Positions 16,966 to 24,677 are shown, counted from the first letter of the stretch. The stretch: DNA of 29,469 nt from Clostridiales bacterium (GCA_019422005.1 JAHZEF010000010.1:4631-34099); one strand, 5' to 3'. Program-made: numbers and translations. Notes: generated by a model from the letters alone, not told the origin.

Positions 16966-18030
16966 ATGACATCCTATGAAAAGCTGTTCCGGACCCTGCG
17001 GGGGGAGCCCGTCGATTCCTATGCGGTGATGCCCTACAACGGCAACTTTGCCATTCAGGCCGCCGGCTATGACATGATGGACTGTTATACCGACGGCCGC
17101 AAGCTGGCGGAAGCGCAGGCCCGGGCCTGGGAGCTGGTCGGCCAGGACGCGATCGTCGCCCAGTCGGAGCAGTATTACATGAGTGAGGCCCTGGGCGTCA
17201 AAACCCGGCTGGTTCCCGGCGGCCTGCCGGTGGCCGAGGATTACCCGGTCAGGGAACTGCGGGATATCGGCCGGCTGAAGGTGCCGGATCCCTATACAGA
17301 CGGCCGGATGTACGTCTACATTGAAGCGGTGGGGCTGCTGGCGGAGCGCTTCAGGCGCGAGGTGCCCATCCGTGCGCCCGGCACCGGCGCCTTTGCCCTG
17401 GCCGGGCATCTGATGACGCCCACGGAGCTGATCGTCTCCATCTGCGAGGCCGAGGCCGACGAGGATCTGGATGCCCAGCGCAGGCTGCTGGACCTGATGG
17501 AGATCACCTCCGAGTGCCACTACCGGTTCGCAGAGGCCTGCGTCCGGGCCGGCGCCACCCTGGTCCAGTCCGGCGACTCCCTGGCCTCCCTGGACATGAT
17601 CTCCCCCGCCATCTATGAGAAATACGCCTATCCCTATGAGAAGCGGTTTTTTGAGCGGATTTCCCGCCTGAAACAGACGTATTCCTTTGCGGCCATTCTG
17701 CACATCTGCGGCAACAATACGAAGATTGCGCCGCTGCTGGCGGATACGGGCTGCGATATTCTGGAGTGCGACTATAAGATCGATTTGGCGCAGTACGTCG
17801 GCCTGACCGGCGGGAAGGTCTGCCTGCAGGGCAACCTGAACCCGGCGGGCAGGCTGCTGACGGGTACGCCGGAAGAAGTCCGCCGGGAAGCGGAGGCGGC
17901 GCTCAGGGCTGCGCAGGGAGCACGGTTTATTCTGGGCTCCGGCTGCGAGGTCGCGCCGCAGACGCCGGTGGAGAACCTGCGCGCCCTGGTGGCCTGCGGC
18001 CACGCCGCAGCGCCGTCCCGGGCGACCTGA
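16966..18030 (+). CDS. URO-D/methyltransferase family protein 3 (MtaA-like zinc motif)
   Basis: This 354-residue paralog has the complete zinc-ligand pattern of MtaA/MtbA-type methylcobamide:thiol methyltransferases: His246-Ile-Cys248 in ILHICGN and Cys327 in GSGCEVAPQTPVENLRAL. It also has SGDSLASLDMISPAIYEKYAYPY (202-224), matching the MtaA/HemE segment with Asp and Ser. It is therefore the most likely of the three paralogs to be an active zinc-dependent methyltransferase, moving a methyl group to a thiol or corrinoid. No corrinoid-binding protein or reactivation protein is visible in this window, so the partner is unknown. It begins 17 bases after the kinase gene, far from the other two paralogs. 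The N-terminus (TSYEKLFRTLRGEPVDSYAVMPY) is of family type. Confidence 0.86.
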   Translation: MTSYEKLFRTLRGEPVDSYAVMPYNGNFAIQAAGYDMMDCYTDGRKLAEAQARAWELVGQDAIVAQSEQYYMSEALGVKTRLVPGGLPVAEDYPVRELRDIGRLKVPDPYTDGRMYVYIEAVGLLAERFRREVPIRAPGTGAFALAGHLMTPTELIVSICEAEADEDLDAQRRLLDLMEITSECHYRFAEACVRAGATLVQSGDSLASLDMISPAIYEKYAYPYEKRFFERISRLKQTYSFAAILHICGNNTKIAPLLADTGCDILECDYKIDLAQYVGLTGGKVCLQGNLNPAGRLLTGTPEEVRREAEAALRAAQGARFILGSGCEVAPQTPVENLRALVACGHAAAPSRAT

Positions 18031-18072
18031 CGGGACGCTGCGGGCCACATTCAGCCGTAAGAAGGTAGACAC

Positions 18073-18942
18073 ATGAGAAACGCAATCGACCGTCGGATTC
18101 TGTTGGATTTTCTGGGTATCACCCTGGGCGGAATCGTCTATGCACTGGGTTTCGACCTGTTTCTGCGTCCCAATCTGATCAATTGCGGCGGGTTGTCCGG
18201 CCTGGCGCTGATCGTTTCGGAGCTGACCGGCTTCCAGGCCGTCGGCGTGATCGTGCTGCTCTGCAACGTGCCCCTGTACCTGCTGGGCTGGAAATGCCTG
18301 GGGCGGCACTTTTTCCTCTGGTCCCTGTGGGGGATGCTGGTGCCCTCCGTCATGATCGACGTCCTGGCCTTCCTGCCGGGCGTCCGGACAGAGCCGATCC
18401 TGGCCGGCCTGTACGGCGGCGTCCTGACCGGCGCGGGCCTGGGGCTGGTGTTCCTGCGCGGCGCGTCTACGGGGGGCACGGATCTGCTGGCGCGGCTGGT
18501 CAAGCGAAAGCTCCGCCGGGCGCCGGTGGGGAAGATCCTGTTCGCGTTCGACTGCCTGGTGGTGACGCTGACCGGCGTCGTGTTCCATAACGTGGACAAG
18601 ACGCTGTACAGCGCGGTTACCCTGTTTGTCATGTCGGCGGTTTTGGACGCGCTGATTTACGGCTGCAATGATTCCGGCGTGGCGATGATTATTTCGGAGC
18701 GGCATCAGGAAATCGCCGACCGGATTGAGGCGCAGCTGAACCGCGGCGCGACGCTGCTCCAGGGCACCGGCGCCTATACCAACGCCGCGAAAACCGTGAT
18801 CCTCTGCGCGGTTCCGTCCAACCAGATGGCTCAGCTGCAGAAGGTGATTTGGGAAATGGACCCCGACGCCTTTGTAATCGTGCAAAAGGCCCGTCAGGTG
18901 CTGGGAAAAGGCTTTGGCCGCTACTCCCTGGAGGGGCCCTGA
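18073..18942 (+). CDS. YitT/DUF161-DUF2179 membrane protein
   Basis: This 289-residue membrane protein matches the YitT family in layout: about five hydrophobic spans in the first 190 residues, including the opening GITLGGIVYALGFDLFLRPN (family consensus has G..I.A.G...F..PN...GG), then GGLSGLALIVS, a GGVLTGAGLGLVFLRGASTGGTDLLA block with the conserved STGGTD, and a C-terminal cytoplasmic DUF2179 domain (SGVAMIISERHQEIADRI to the end). Transport or efflux function is suspected for the family but not established. It is 42 bases downstream of the third URO-D-family gene and probably ends the operon; it may export or import a small metabolite. RBS GAAGGTAG. Confidence 0.88.
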   Translation: MRNAIDRRILLDFLGITLGGIVYALGFDLFLRPNLINCGGLSGLALIVSELTGFQAVGVIVLLCNVPLYLLGWKCLGRHFFLWSLWGMLVPSVMIDVLAFLPGVRTEPILAGLYGGVLTGAGLGLVFLRGASTGGTDLLARLVKRKLRRAPVGKILFAFDCLVVTLTGVVFHNVDKTLYSAVTLFVMSAVLDALIYGCNDSGVAMIISERHQEIADRIEAQLNRGATLLQGTGAYTNAAKTVILCAVPSNQMAQLQKVIWEMDPDAFVIVQKARQVLGKGFGRYSLEGP

Positions 18943-19045
18943 AAAGCCGCAGCGCTGCCGCTCCGGTTCGCGGCCGGCCGGTGAACGATCAGGCCGGATG
19001 CAGCAGGGGCGGTGCAACTCTGCAGCTTCTGAAGAACAGAATTTT

Positions 19046-19084
19046 AAACCGGGGCCTGGCGCTGATTACGCCGGGCCCCGGTTT
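19046..19084. other. long 16-bp hairpin downstream of the YitT gene
   Basis: AAACCGGGGCCTGGCG (19046-19061) pairs with CGCCGGGCCCCGGTTT (19069-19084) around the loop CTGATTA, with one T-G wobble. The 3-prime T run is inside the stem rather than after it. It may be an intrinsic terminator for the ten-gene operon or a structured RNA end. Confidence 0.5.
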
Positions 19085-19308
19085 GGCGTCGCGAATGCCC
19101 CCTTTTTGAACGGGATGGCTGAAGCAGGCTAATCTGATTCCTGCCTGTGCCTTTGCTCCAAACCCGGTCAGGAGCGGCAGAACGGGCTCGAAACACGCTG
19201 CCGGAAACACTGATGGCGCGGATTCCGCTTCCCGGACCGATCCGGCGGCTGGCGGGCAACCGGCCGGAATGTACGCTGCAGCCCGCTTCTCAACAAAGGG
19301 AAACGTGC

Positions 19309-19348
19309 GGAAAAGCCGGCCATCCCATACGGGATGGCCGGCTTTTCC
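19309..19348. terminator. bidirectional Rho-independent terminator
   Basis: GGAAAAGCCGGCCATCCC (19309-19326) and GGGATGGCCGGCTTTTCC (19331-19348) are perfectly complementary over 18 bases with an ATAC loop. The stem ends in A-tract/T-tract flanks on both strands, as is usual for a bidirectional terminator. It separates the plus-strand operon ending at 18942 from the minus-strand LacI-SBP gene ending at 19587. Confidence 0.85.
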
Positions 19349-19586
19349 GGTATCCGGCAGCCTGGCTGCGGGTAGGAAAGCATGCTGACAGGCGTACAGT
19401 TTAAAACATGGTTTGGCTGGAAGTCTAAGGTCACACGTTTCCCGGCGGCGCTTTGCGGAGAAACAGGTTCCAAATCCAGACCGAAAACGGCCGGGAGGCT
19501 GCGATGGGGTATTGCCGGGACCGGACGGCGGCTGCTTCCGGGAAGAGCCGCTGCAGATGGATGGGGCAACGATATGAGGCAGAATG

Positions 19587-21860
19587 TCAGATGTCGTATT
19601 GATGCAGAAATTCGGTCAGTTTTGCCTGAGTGGCGGCAATGGCCTCTTCAATACTGCAGGCCTGGTCCAGGACTCTGTAAACCTCCCTGCAGATGATGGT
19701 GTCGATGGCATTGGTGGGGACGACATGGCCGCTGCGGATCATGGTCGGCAGCATAGGGCTGGTGTAACTGTAGGTGCTCTTGTACAGCGGGAGCCAGGGA
19801 TACAGTTTAACCAGCTCGTCGTTTTCATAGGTGCTGGTGAGGGCGGAGTTTCCGCCAAGCAGAGCAAAATAGTTTCCCATCTGTTGGCTGCAGGTCCATT
19901 TCAGGAATTCCATTGCCGCGCCCTTTTTCCGGGAACGCTGGCTGATTCCCATTCCCCAGCCGCCCAGCAGCGGACTGCGGCCGGGAATGTGGCTGTAGCC
20001 GATAGAGCCGATCATACTGCTCTTGCGAAGGTCGGAGACGTCTGTCAGAAAAGCGGGATAGGAGATCAGCATGGCGGTTTCTCCGGACAGAAAGTCATCA
20101 ATGATGCTGACGTCTGTAGCCTTGCGGAAGTCCGGTTTTGCCAGACGGACGGCCTGGACGAAATTAATATAGGCCTTGAGCGTCTGCGGCGTATCAAAGA
20201 GGACATTGCCTGCTGCGTCAAAAATGCGGCTGCCGTAGGCCCGTAAGCGCATATAGAGTTCGGGTGCAAGGCATTCGTCATAAGCGGCCGGGACAGAAAA
20301 GCCATACTGGATCGAGTCGGCGTGACTGGTAAAGTACTCGGCGACAGCGTTGAACTCCCGGAATGTCCGCGGCGGGCGGAGGGCGGAGCCATAGGTATGC
20401 TCAAAACCGGAACGCAGTGTCAGATCATTGAAGAGATCCTTGCGGTAATAGAGAATCTGCGGTGCATACATAAAGGGAATGCCGTAATAATGATCCAGAA
20501 ACTTACTGAAGTATTGCAGGCAGCCGGGCAGAAACACAGAGGTATCCATGGCCTCAAGAAAATCGGACAGATCTGACAGGATTCCCCTGGAAGCCAGCTG
20601 CGGCAGCCAGGGGATATCGTACATATAGACATCATACTGTACGTCCGGATGATTTGCGCTGTGGCTGGCCTCAATGGCCTCGTATAGATGGTGGTGCGGC
20701 AGGATATCGAATTCTGCATGAATCCCGGATTCGATCTCAAAATTGTGCACCAGGCTGCAAAAAGTGTGCACTGACGGCGAATCCAGCATCAGGAGCCGAA
20801 TGGTCCGGTCGGGATCGGGTACAGGGGGGGAGGCGGCTGCACGGCAGAGAGGCATGGGACGGCAAACCTTGGAAAGACGGTTCGGCAGGCGTCCGTCAAG
20901 AATGATCTGCTCGCTTTCCTGCAGCAGCGGGGAGCGAAGCTTGTTCATCAGAAGCTGGGCGGATCTGGTACCGAGCCTCATGGCCGGACGTGCCGTGGAA
21001 TATGTGGCAAAAGACTGGGTGTGCTGGTTCCAGTGTTCCTCACCCAGCGTGATAACAGGGAGCTCCTCGGTGGTGTACCCCAGGACACGCAGCCCCTCGA
21101 TGATGCCGGTGGCTGTTAATTCGGAGGTGGTCAGAATGACTTCGGGGATATCCGCTTTCAGGAGAGCCGTTACTTTGCGGAAAGCATCCTCTTTGTTAAG
21201 GTCTGTGTGCAGGAGGGCGTTGGGCGGGACTGATTTTCCGGCTTCCTGGTGCGCGTCCAGGAAGCCCTGGATACAGGCGTTTTCACAGGTATACTGCGGC
21301 GGGCCTGAGAGTAAGGCGATTCTGGAGTAGCCGCAAGAGATGAGCTGCCGGGTGATATCGCGGATCATATCGCGGTTGTTCAGGGCGATGAGGCTGGCAT
21401 CCAGATTGTGGATCGCCCGGTCCAGCAGGACGATGGGGCGGTGATGGCGGTTGAAATTTTCGTAGTAAAACTTCCAGGAGTCCGGCTGACAGGATACCAG
21501 GAGAAGGCCGCTGATCTGCTTGCGCAGCATATTGTGAATGATATTCTGTTCAATTTCAGGGATATCATAGGAAAAAGCCAGGTTCAGATAGTATGGGCTG
21601 TCCTGAAAGACGGATTCGATACCCTGGAAAATCTGTACGTAATAAGAGTCGTTGAGATTGGGAAGAACCACGCCGATATCGGGATAGGAATTGGTCTTCA
21701 GACTTTTGGCGGATTGATTCTGCGAATACTGCAGCGCCTCCACAGCCTCTTTGATTCGGGCTGCCGTTGCCCGGCTGACGGGCTTTGTCTGGTTGAGATA
21801 ATTGGAAACGGTCGCAATGGATACGTTGGCACGCGCGGCTACGTCTTTGATCGTTACCAT
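19587..21860 (-). CDS. LacI regulator fused to an ABC-type solute-binding domain
   Basis: This single 757-residue frame joins two complete modules. Residues 1-50 are a LacI HTH (VTIKDVAARANVSIATVSNYL, then the hinge helix ending SAKSLKTNSYPDIGVVLP). Residues 60-330 are the usual type I periplasmic-binding-like sensor (DSYYVQIFQGIES, GLLLVS, VLLDR, IALLSG, TTSELTATGIIEGLR, LDGRLPNRLSK). After a Pro-rich linker (331-352), residues 353-757 form a type II solute-binding domain like sugar ABC receptors: DVYMYDIPWLPQLASRGIL, YGIPFMYAPQILYYRKDLF, FLSGETAMLISYPAF, GGWGMGISQRSRKKGAAMEFLKW. There is no signal peptide or lipobox, so the second domain is cytosolic. Start ATG at 21858-21860 follows GGAGG by 7 bases; upstream 23 codons are rejected for lack of a ribosome site. 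Presumably it controls the divergent operon and senses one or two ligands. Confidence 0.93.
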   Translation of the reverse strand: MVTIKDVAARANVSIATVSNYLNQTKPVSRATAARIKEAVEALQYSQNQSAKSLKTNSYPDIGVVLPNLNDSYYVQIFQGIESVFQDSPYYLNLAFSYDIPEIEQNIIHNMLRKQISGLLLVSCQPDSWKFYYENFNRHHRPIVLLDRAIHNLDASLIALNNRDMIRDITRQLISCGYSRIALLSGPPQYTCENACIQGFLDAHQEAGKSVPPNALLHTDLNKEDAFRKVTALLKADIPEVILTTSELTATGIIEGLRVLGYTTEELPVITLGEEHWNQHTQSFATYSTARPAMRLGTRSAQLLMNKLRSPLLQESEQIILDGRLPNRLSKVCRPMPLCRAAASPPVPDPDRTIRLLMLDSPSVHTFCSLVHNFEIESGIHAEFDILPHHHLYEAIEASHSANHPDVQYDVYMYDIPWLPQLASRGILSDLSDFLEAMDTSVFLPGCLQYFSKFLDHYYGIPFMYAPQILYYRKDLFNDLTLRSGFEHTYGSALRPPRTFREFNAVAEYFTSHADSIQYGFSVPAAYDECLAPELYMRLRAYGSRIFDAAGNVLFDTPQTLKAYINFVQAVRLAKPDFRKATDVSIIDDFLSGETAMLISYPAFLTDVSDLRKSSMIGSIGYSHIPGRSPLLGGWGMGISQRSRKKGAAMEFLKWTCSQQMGNYFALLGGNSALTSTYENDELVKLYPWLPLYKSTYSYTSPMLPTMIRSGHVVPTNAIDTIICREVYRVLDQACSIEEAIAATQAKLTEFLHQYDI

Positions 21861-21917
21861 AACCAGGCCTCCATTCGGCAGAGCGGGATCTGAACGCCCT
21901 GCATCCTTCATGCAGCT

Positions 21918-21946
21918 ATTATAAACCAATGGGAAATAATTGTAAA
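21918..21946 (-). promoter_or_regulatory. SigA-type promoter of the LacI-SBP gene
   Basis: On the minus strand TTTACA (21941-21946) and TATAAT (21918-21923) lie 17 bases apart. The start of transcription would be near 21911, giving a leader of about 50 bases. Confidence 0.78.
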
Positions 21947-21952
21947 TATATG

Positions 21953-21964
21953 TTAAACGTTTAA
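21953..21964. promoter_or_regulatory. TTAAACGTTTAA palindrome, probable LacI-family operator
   Basis: A perfect 12-base palindrome with the central CG typical of LacI-family operators. It lies 6 bases upstream of the -35 box of the minus-strand promoter and 31 bases upstream of the -35 box of the plus-strand promoter. It is the best binding site for the fusion regulator and could control both directions. Confidence 0.6.
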
Positions 21965-21995
21965 ATTTAAATTAACAAAAAATAAGGGAAAAATA

Positions 21996-22024
21996 TTGAC
22001 AAGAGGAAAGCGGAATTGTATGAT
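21996..22024 (+). promoter_or_regulatory. SigA-type promoter of the ASRT-led operon
   Basis: TTGACA (21996-22001) and TATGAT (22019-22024) are separated by exactly 17 bases. Transcription would start near 22031, about 58 bases before the ATG at 22089. Consensus -35 box suggests strong expression when derepressed. Confidence 0.78.
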
Positions 22025-22088
22025 TCGTGGTGAAACAGGGAAAATTCAACAGCTCATATGGGCGAAATAGACAAAAGGTGAACTGGAT

Positions 22089-22460
22089 ATGTCAAAGATA
22101 ACAGGAAAAACCCGCTGGACCTTCCCGGATGGGGAGCTGCCGCCGCCGGGAGATTACCCGATGAAGGGACATGAGTCTGTCATTATTCTGAACACAGCTG
22201 ATCAGCCGGCCGAGTGCCGCCTGACAATCTATTTTACGGACCGCGAACCGGTTACAGGCATTACGGCCGTAGTGGAGCCGCGGCGTGTTCGCTGCATCCG
22301 TACCAACGAACCTTCGGACATGAACGGCTTTGTCATGCCGCAGGAGGTACAATATGCCATGCGGTGGGACTGCAGTGTGCCTGTGGTCATGCAGTATGGC
22401 CGCCTGGATACGCGAAACCAGCCGATGCATTTTTATGTGAATCAGGGCTACGCGGAATGA
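22089..22460 (+). CDS. ASRT-family (sensory rhodopsin transducer, PF07100) small protein
   Basis: This 123-residue protein follows the pattern of Anabaena sensory rhodopsin transducer (ASRT): an opening GxTRWTFPDGELPPPG, a HESVIILNTADQPAECRLTIYFTDREPV strand pair, VEPRRVRCIRTNE and a C-terminal VPVVMQYGRLDTRNQP segment. ASRT has HETVCILNAGDEDA, YYSDKEPV, VPARRTKHVRFND and VPIVVQHTRLDSRQ in the same order. No rhodopsin gene is nearby, as is usual for non-cyanobacterial members. Comparative work on this family has proposed small-molecule, possibly carbohydrate, binding in operons of sugar metabolism. It is the first gene of the operon under the LacI-SBP regulator, with AAAAGGTG upstream of the ATG. 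Its role may be ligand buffering or signalling; not known. Confidence 0.87.
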   Translation: MSKITGKTRWTFPDGELPPPGDYPMKGHESVIILNTADQPAECRLTIYFTDREPVTGITAVVEPRRVRCIRTNEPSDMNGFVMPQEVQYAMRWDCSVPVVMQYGRLDTRNQPMHFYVNQGYAE

Positions 22461-22473
22461 GTGGTGATACGGA

Positions 22474-24615
22474 ATGGAAGAGAATTACAGTTTCCGCAGA
22501 GAGCTGCTGGAAGTGCACCATCCGAATATCCGAAATGAGGCGTACCGGCCGGAGGGGAATATGGAAGGGATTGACCGATCCTGGATCATTGCAATCCCGG
22601 CGCGATGCGGCCGCGTACTTCTGAATGCCGCACTGGATCTGCAGCAGTATCTGCTGATCTCCCAAAATGTCTCCGTTGCGGTGGTGCGGATGGAGGCCGG
22701 GGAGGCGCCGCCTGTACACTCGATCAGTGTGATGGTGGGCGGGGAACAGGGGGATTCAGCCTCCGTTCCGGGAGCGTATCGGCTGGTCTGTGAGGACGGC
22801 CGCGTGACGGTCAGCGGCTTTGATGAACGCGGCTGCGCCCAGGGGTGTTACCGCATTGAGGATCAGATGAATGAGATCCGCGCACCGTATTTGAAACGGG
22901 GAACCGCAGTCTGCAGCCCGGAGTTTTCCCCGCGTATGACGCATTCCGGGTATGGGCTGGATTTATATCCGGACGCACACCTGTCCGCCATCGCTCATGC
23001 GGGCATGGATGCGATTCTGGTATTTGTCAAAGGCGTGGATCAAACGCCCAATGGGTATCTGGATTTCAACGAGCTGATCTGGCGGGCGGCGGGCTACGGC
23101 CTTGATGTTTATGCGTACATCTATTTTGAAAGCGGCTGCCATCCGGATGATGCGGAAGCGTTTTCCTGTTATGACAAAACTTATGGAGAACTGTTCCGCC
23201 GGTGCCCCGGGCTGAAAGGCATGGTTCTGGTGGGGGAGTCTGTGGAGTTTCCCAGCAAGGATCCGCGAGTCTCCAAACTGAAATACTACGATAACCGGGT
23301 TGAGGGCGTCTATACCGGCAAGCCCACGGCAGGATGGTTCCCATGCAGCGATTACCACCGGTGGGTGAGGCTGCTGCAGGAGGTTGTCACACGGCAGAAG
23401 CCTGACGCAGACATTGTATTTTGGACGTATAACTGGGGATACGCCCCGGAGGCGGATCGGCTTAAGCTGATCGACGCCCTTCCTTCGGGAATTTCTCTGA
23501 TGGTGACCTTTGAAATGTTTGAGACGCGGGAAGTAGACGGGCTTCGGATGTCGACTGTGGATTACACGCTTTCCTATGCCGGGCCCAGCGCCTATTTTGT
23601 CAGTGAGGCGGAGCGGGCCAAAGCCCGCGGGATCCGGCTTTACACCCAAGCCAACAGCGGCGGCCTGACCTGGGACTTTGGAGTGATCCCATATGAGCCC
23701 TGTCCCATGCAGTGGGCCGCCCGGTATGAGGCAATGCTTCAGGCGAAGGATCGATACGGCCTGTGCGGCGTTATGGAGAGCCATCACTACGGCTTTTGGC
23801 CGTCGTTTATCAGCCGGATTGAAAAGCGGATGTTTACAAGCCCGCGGGCCAGCAGCGGCGAGGCGCTTCGGGCCGAAGCGGCTGCGCTCTATGGAGCGGA
23901 GAATCTGGAGCTTGCGCTGAAGGCATGGGGATACCTGAGTGAGGCGATCCGTTATTATGTGTCTACCAATGAAGACCAGTACGGCCCGTTCCGTGTTGGC
24001 CCGGCTTATCCTATGGTCTTCCGTTCTGATGTACAGATTCCAACGGTTCCCTATGCCATGTTTGGCGGCAACAAAATCTGCTTTACCGAGTACGCCTCTG
24101 ATGCGCTCTATCAGATTACGTCCCATACGATGGGCAGTACCGGCATGATTCAGCAGAGGCTTCCCCTGGAGATCCGGACTCTGAAAAAGATGCGGACATT
24201 CCTGCGCAAAGGGAGGAGCGGCCTCGAGGAGCTGAGGAACCGCCTGACCGGCCTGCAGCGCAGCGACTGCAGCCGCCAGATCCGGATTGTTCGATTTATG
24301 GAAAACAGCGTGACCACGGCAATTCACGTTAAGCAGTGGAATCAGTGCAAGTGGAGGATCCGCAGCGAGGAGGACGGCGGTGTGCTGGTGGAACTGATGG
24401 AACGAATGATTGCCGTTGGGCAGGCGGAAATTGCCAATGCTGAGGATACCATTCCCCTGGCGGAAGCGGATTCCCGTTTGGGCTGGGAACCGAGTATGGA
24501 ATATATCGCCGACGCTGCGCATCTGCGTTGGAAGATCCGGCAGACACGGCAGGTGATTGAGGAGGAAATCCCGCGCTATATCCAGAGCGTAACTGGAAGG
24601 GAAAACGGAAATTGA
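22474..24615 (+). CDS. putative cytoplasmic glycoside hydrolase (GH20/GH67-like layout)
   Basis: This 713-residue protein has no signal peptide. The N-terminal 150 residues resemble the alpha/beta domain of GH20/GH67-type enzymes (RCGRVLLNAALDLQQYLL, GRVTVSGFDERGCAQGCYRIEDQM). A TIM-barrel-like part follows with DAILVFVKGVDQTPNGYLDFNELIWRAAGYGLDVYAYIYFES, GMVLVGESVEFPSKDPRV (a candidate catalytic Glu in GES) and IVFWTYNWGYAPEADR. The C-terminal third is helical. The order parallels alpha-glucuronidase and beta-hexosaminidase families, but the defining signatures (GH20 HxGxDE, GH67 Glu/Asp set) are not seen, so the family is uncertain. Start is ATG 22474, 13 bases after the previous stop with a weak ribosome site; ATG 22561 after GGAGGGG is too close to its site. 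It probably acts on the substrate imported by the downstream transporter. Confidence 0.6.
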   Translation: MEENYSFRRELLEVHHPNIRNEAYRPEGNMEGIDRSWIIAIPARCGRVLLNAALDLQQYLLISQNVSVAVVRMEAGEAPPVHSISVMVGGEQGDSASVPGAYRLVCEDGRVTVSGFDERGCAQGCYRIEDQMNEIRAPYLKRGTAVCSPEFSPRMTHSGYGLDLYPDAHLSAIAHAGMDAILVFVKGVDQTPNGYLDFNELIWRAAGYGLDVYAYIYFESGCHPDDAEAFSCYDKTYGELFRRCPGLKGMVLVGESVEFPSKDPRVSKLKYYDNRVEGVYTGKPTAGWFPCSDYHRWVRLLQEVVTRQKPDADIVFWTYNWGYAPEADRLKLIDALPSGISLMVTFEMFETREVDGLRMSTVDYTLSYAGPSAYFVSEAERAKARGIRLYTQANSGGLTWDFGVIPYEPCPMQWAARYEAMLQAKDRYGLCGVMESHHYGFWPSFISRIEKRMFTSPRASSGEALRAEAAALYGAENLELALKAWGYLSEAIRYYVSTNEDQYGPFRVGPAYPMVFRSDVQIPTVPYAMFGGNKICFTEYASDALYQITSHTMGSTGMIQQRLPLEIRTLKKMRTFLRKGRSGLEELRNRLTGLQRSDCSRQIRIVRFMENSVTTAIHVKQWNQCKWRIRSEEDGGVLVELMERMIAVGQAEIANAEDTIPLAEADSRLGWEPSMEYIADAAHLRWKIRQTRQVIEEEIPRYIQSVTGRENGN

Positions 24616-24650
24616 AAATACGGATGTACAGGATTAGGGCACCGTATTTT
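24615..24650 (+). promoter_or_regulatory. hairpin between the hydrolase and SBP2 genes
   Basis: AAAATACGG (24615-24623) and CCGTATTTT (24642-24650) are perfectly complementary with an 18-base loop, followed by TTAAT. It covers the hydrolase stop and precedes the SBP ribosome site. It may limit read-through or stabilise the SBP transcript at its 5-prime end. Confidence 0.4.
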
Positions 24651-24677
24651 TAATATTGCAGAAAGGGAGAATTCAAA

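Larger units (their letters stand above)
18943..19586. other. intergenic region between convergent transcription units
   Basis: About 640 bases without a credible gene. Short open frames on both strands run through the two large hairpins and lack ribosome sites or recognisable protein patterns. It contains the hairpin at 19046-19084 and the strong terminator at 19309-19348. Between 19085 and 19308, and from 19349 to 19586, I see no further ordered structure. Confidence 0.6.

Noticed and set aside
19168..19569. Minus-strand open frame of about 130 codons in the intergenic region
   Set aside because: It runs through the perfect terminator hairpin, shows no ribosome site and no protein-like pattern.
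2970..24445. Shared peptide GQAEIAN at the end of SBP1 and inside the 713-residue hydrolase
   Set aside because: A short chance match; the surrounding sequences are unrelated.
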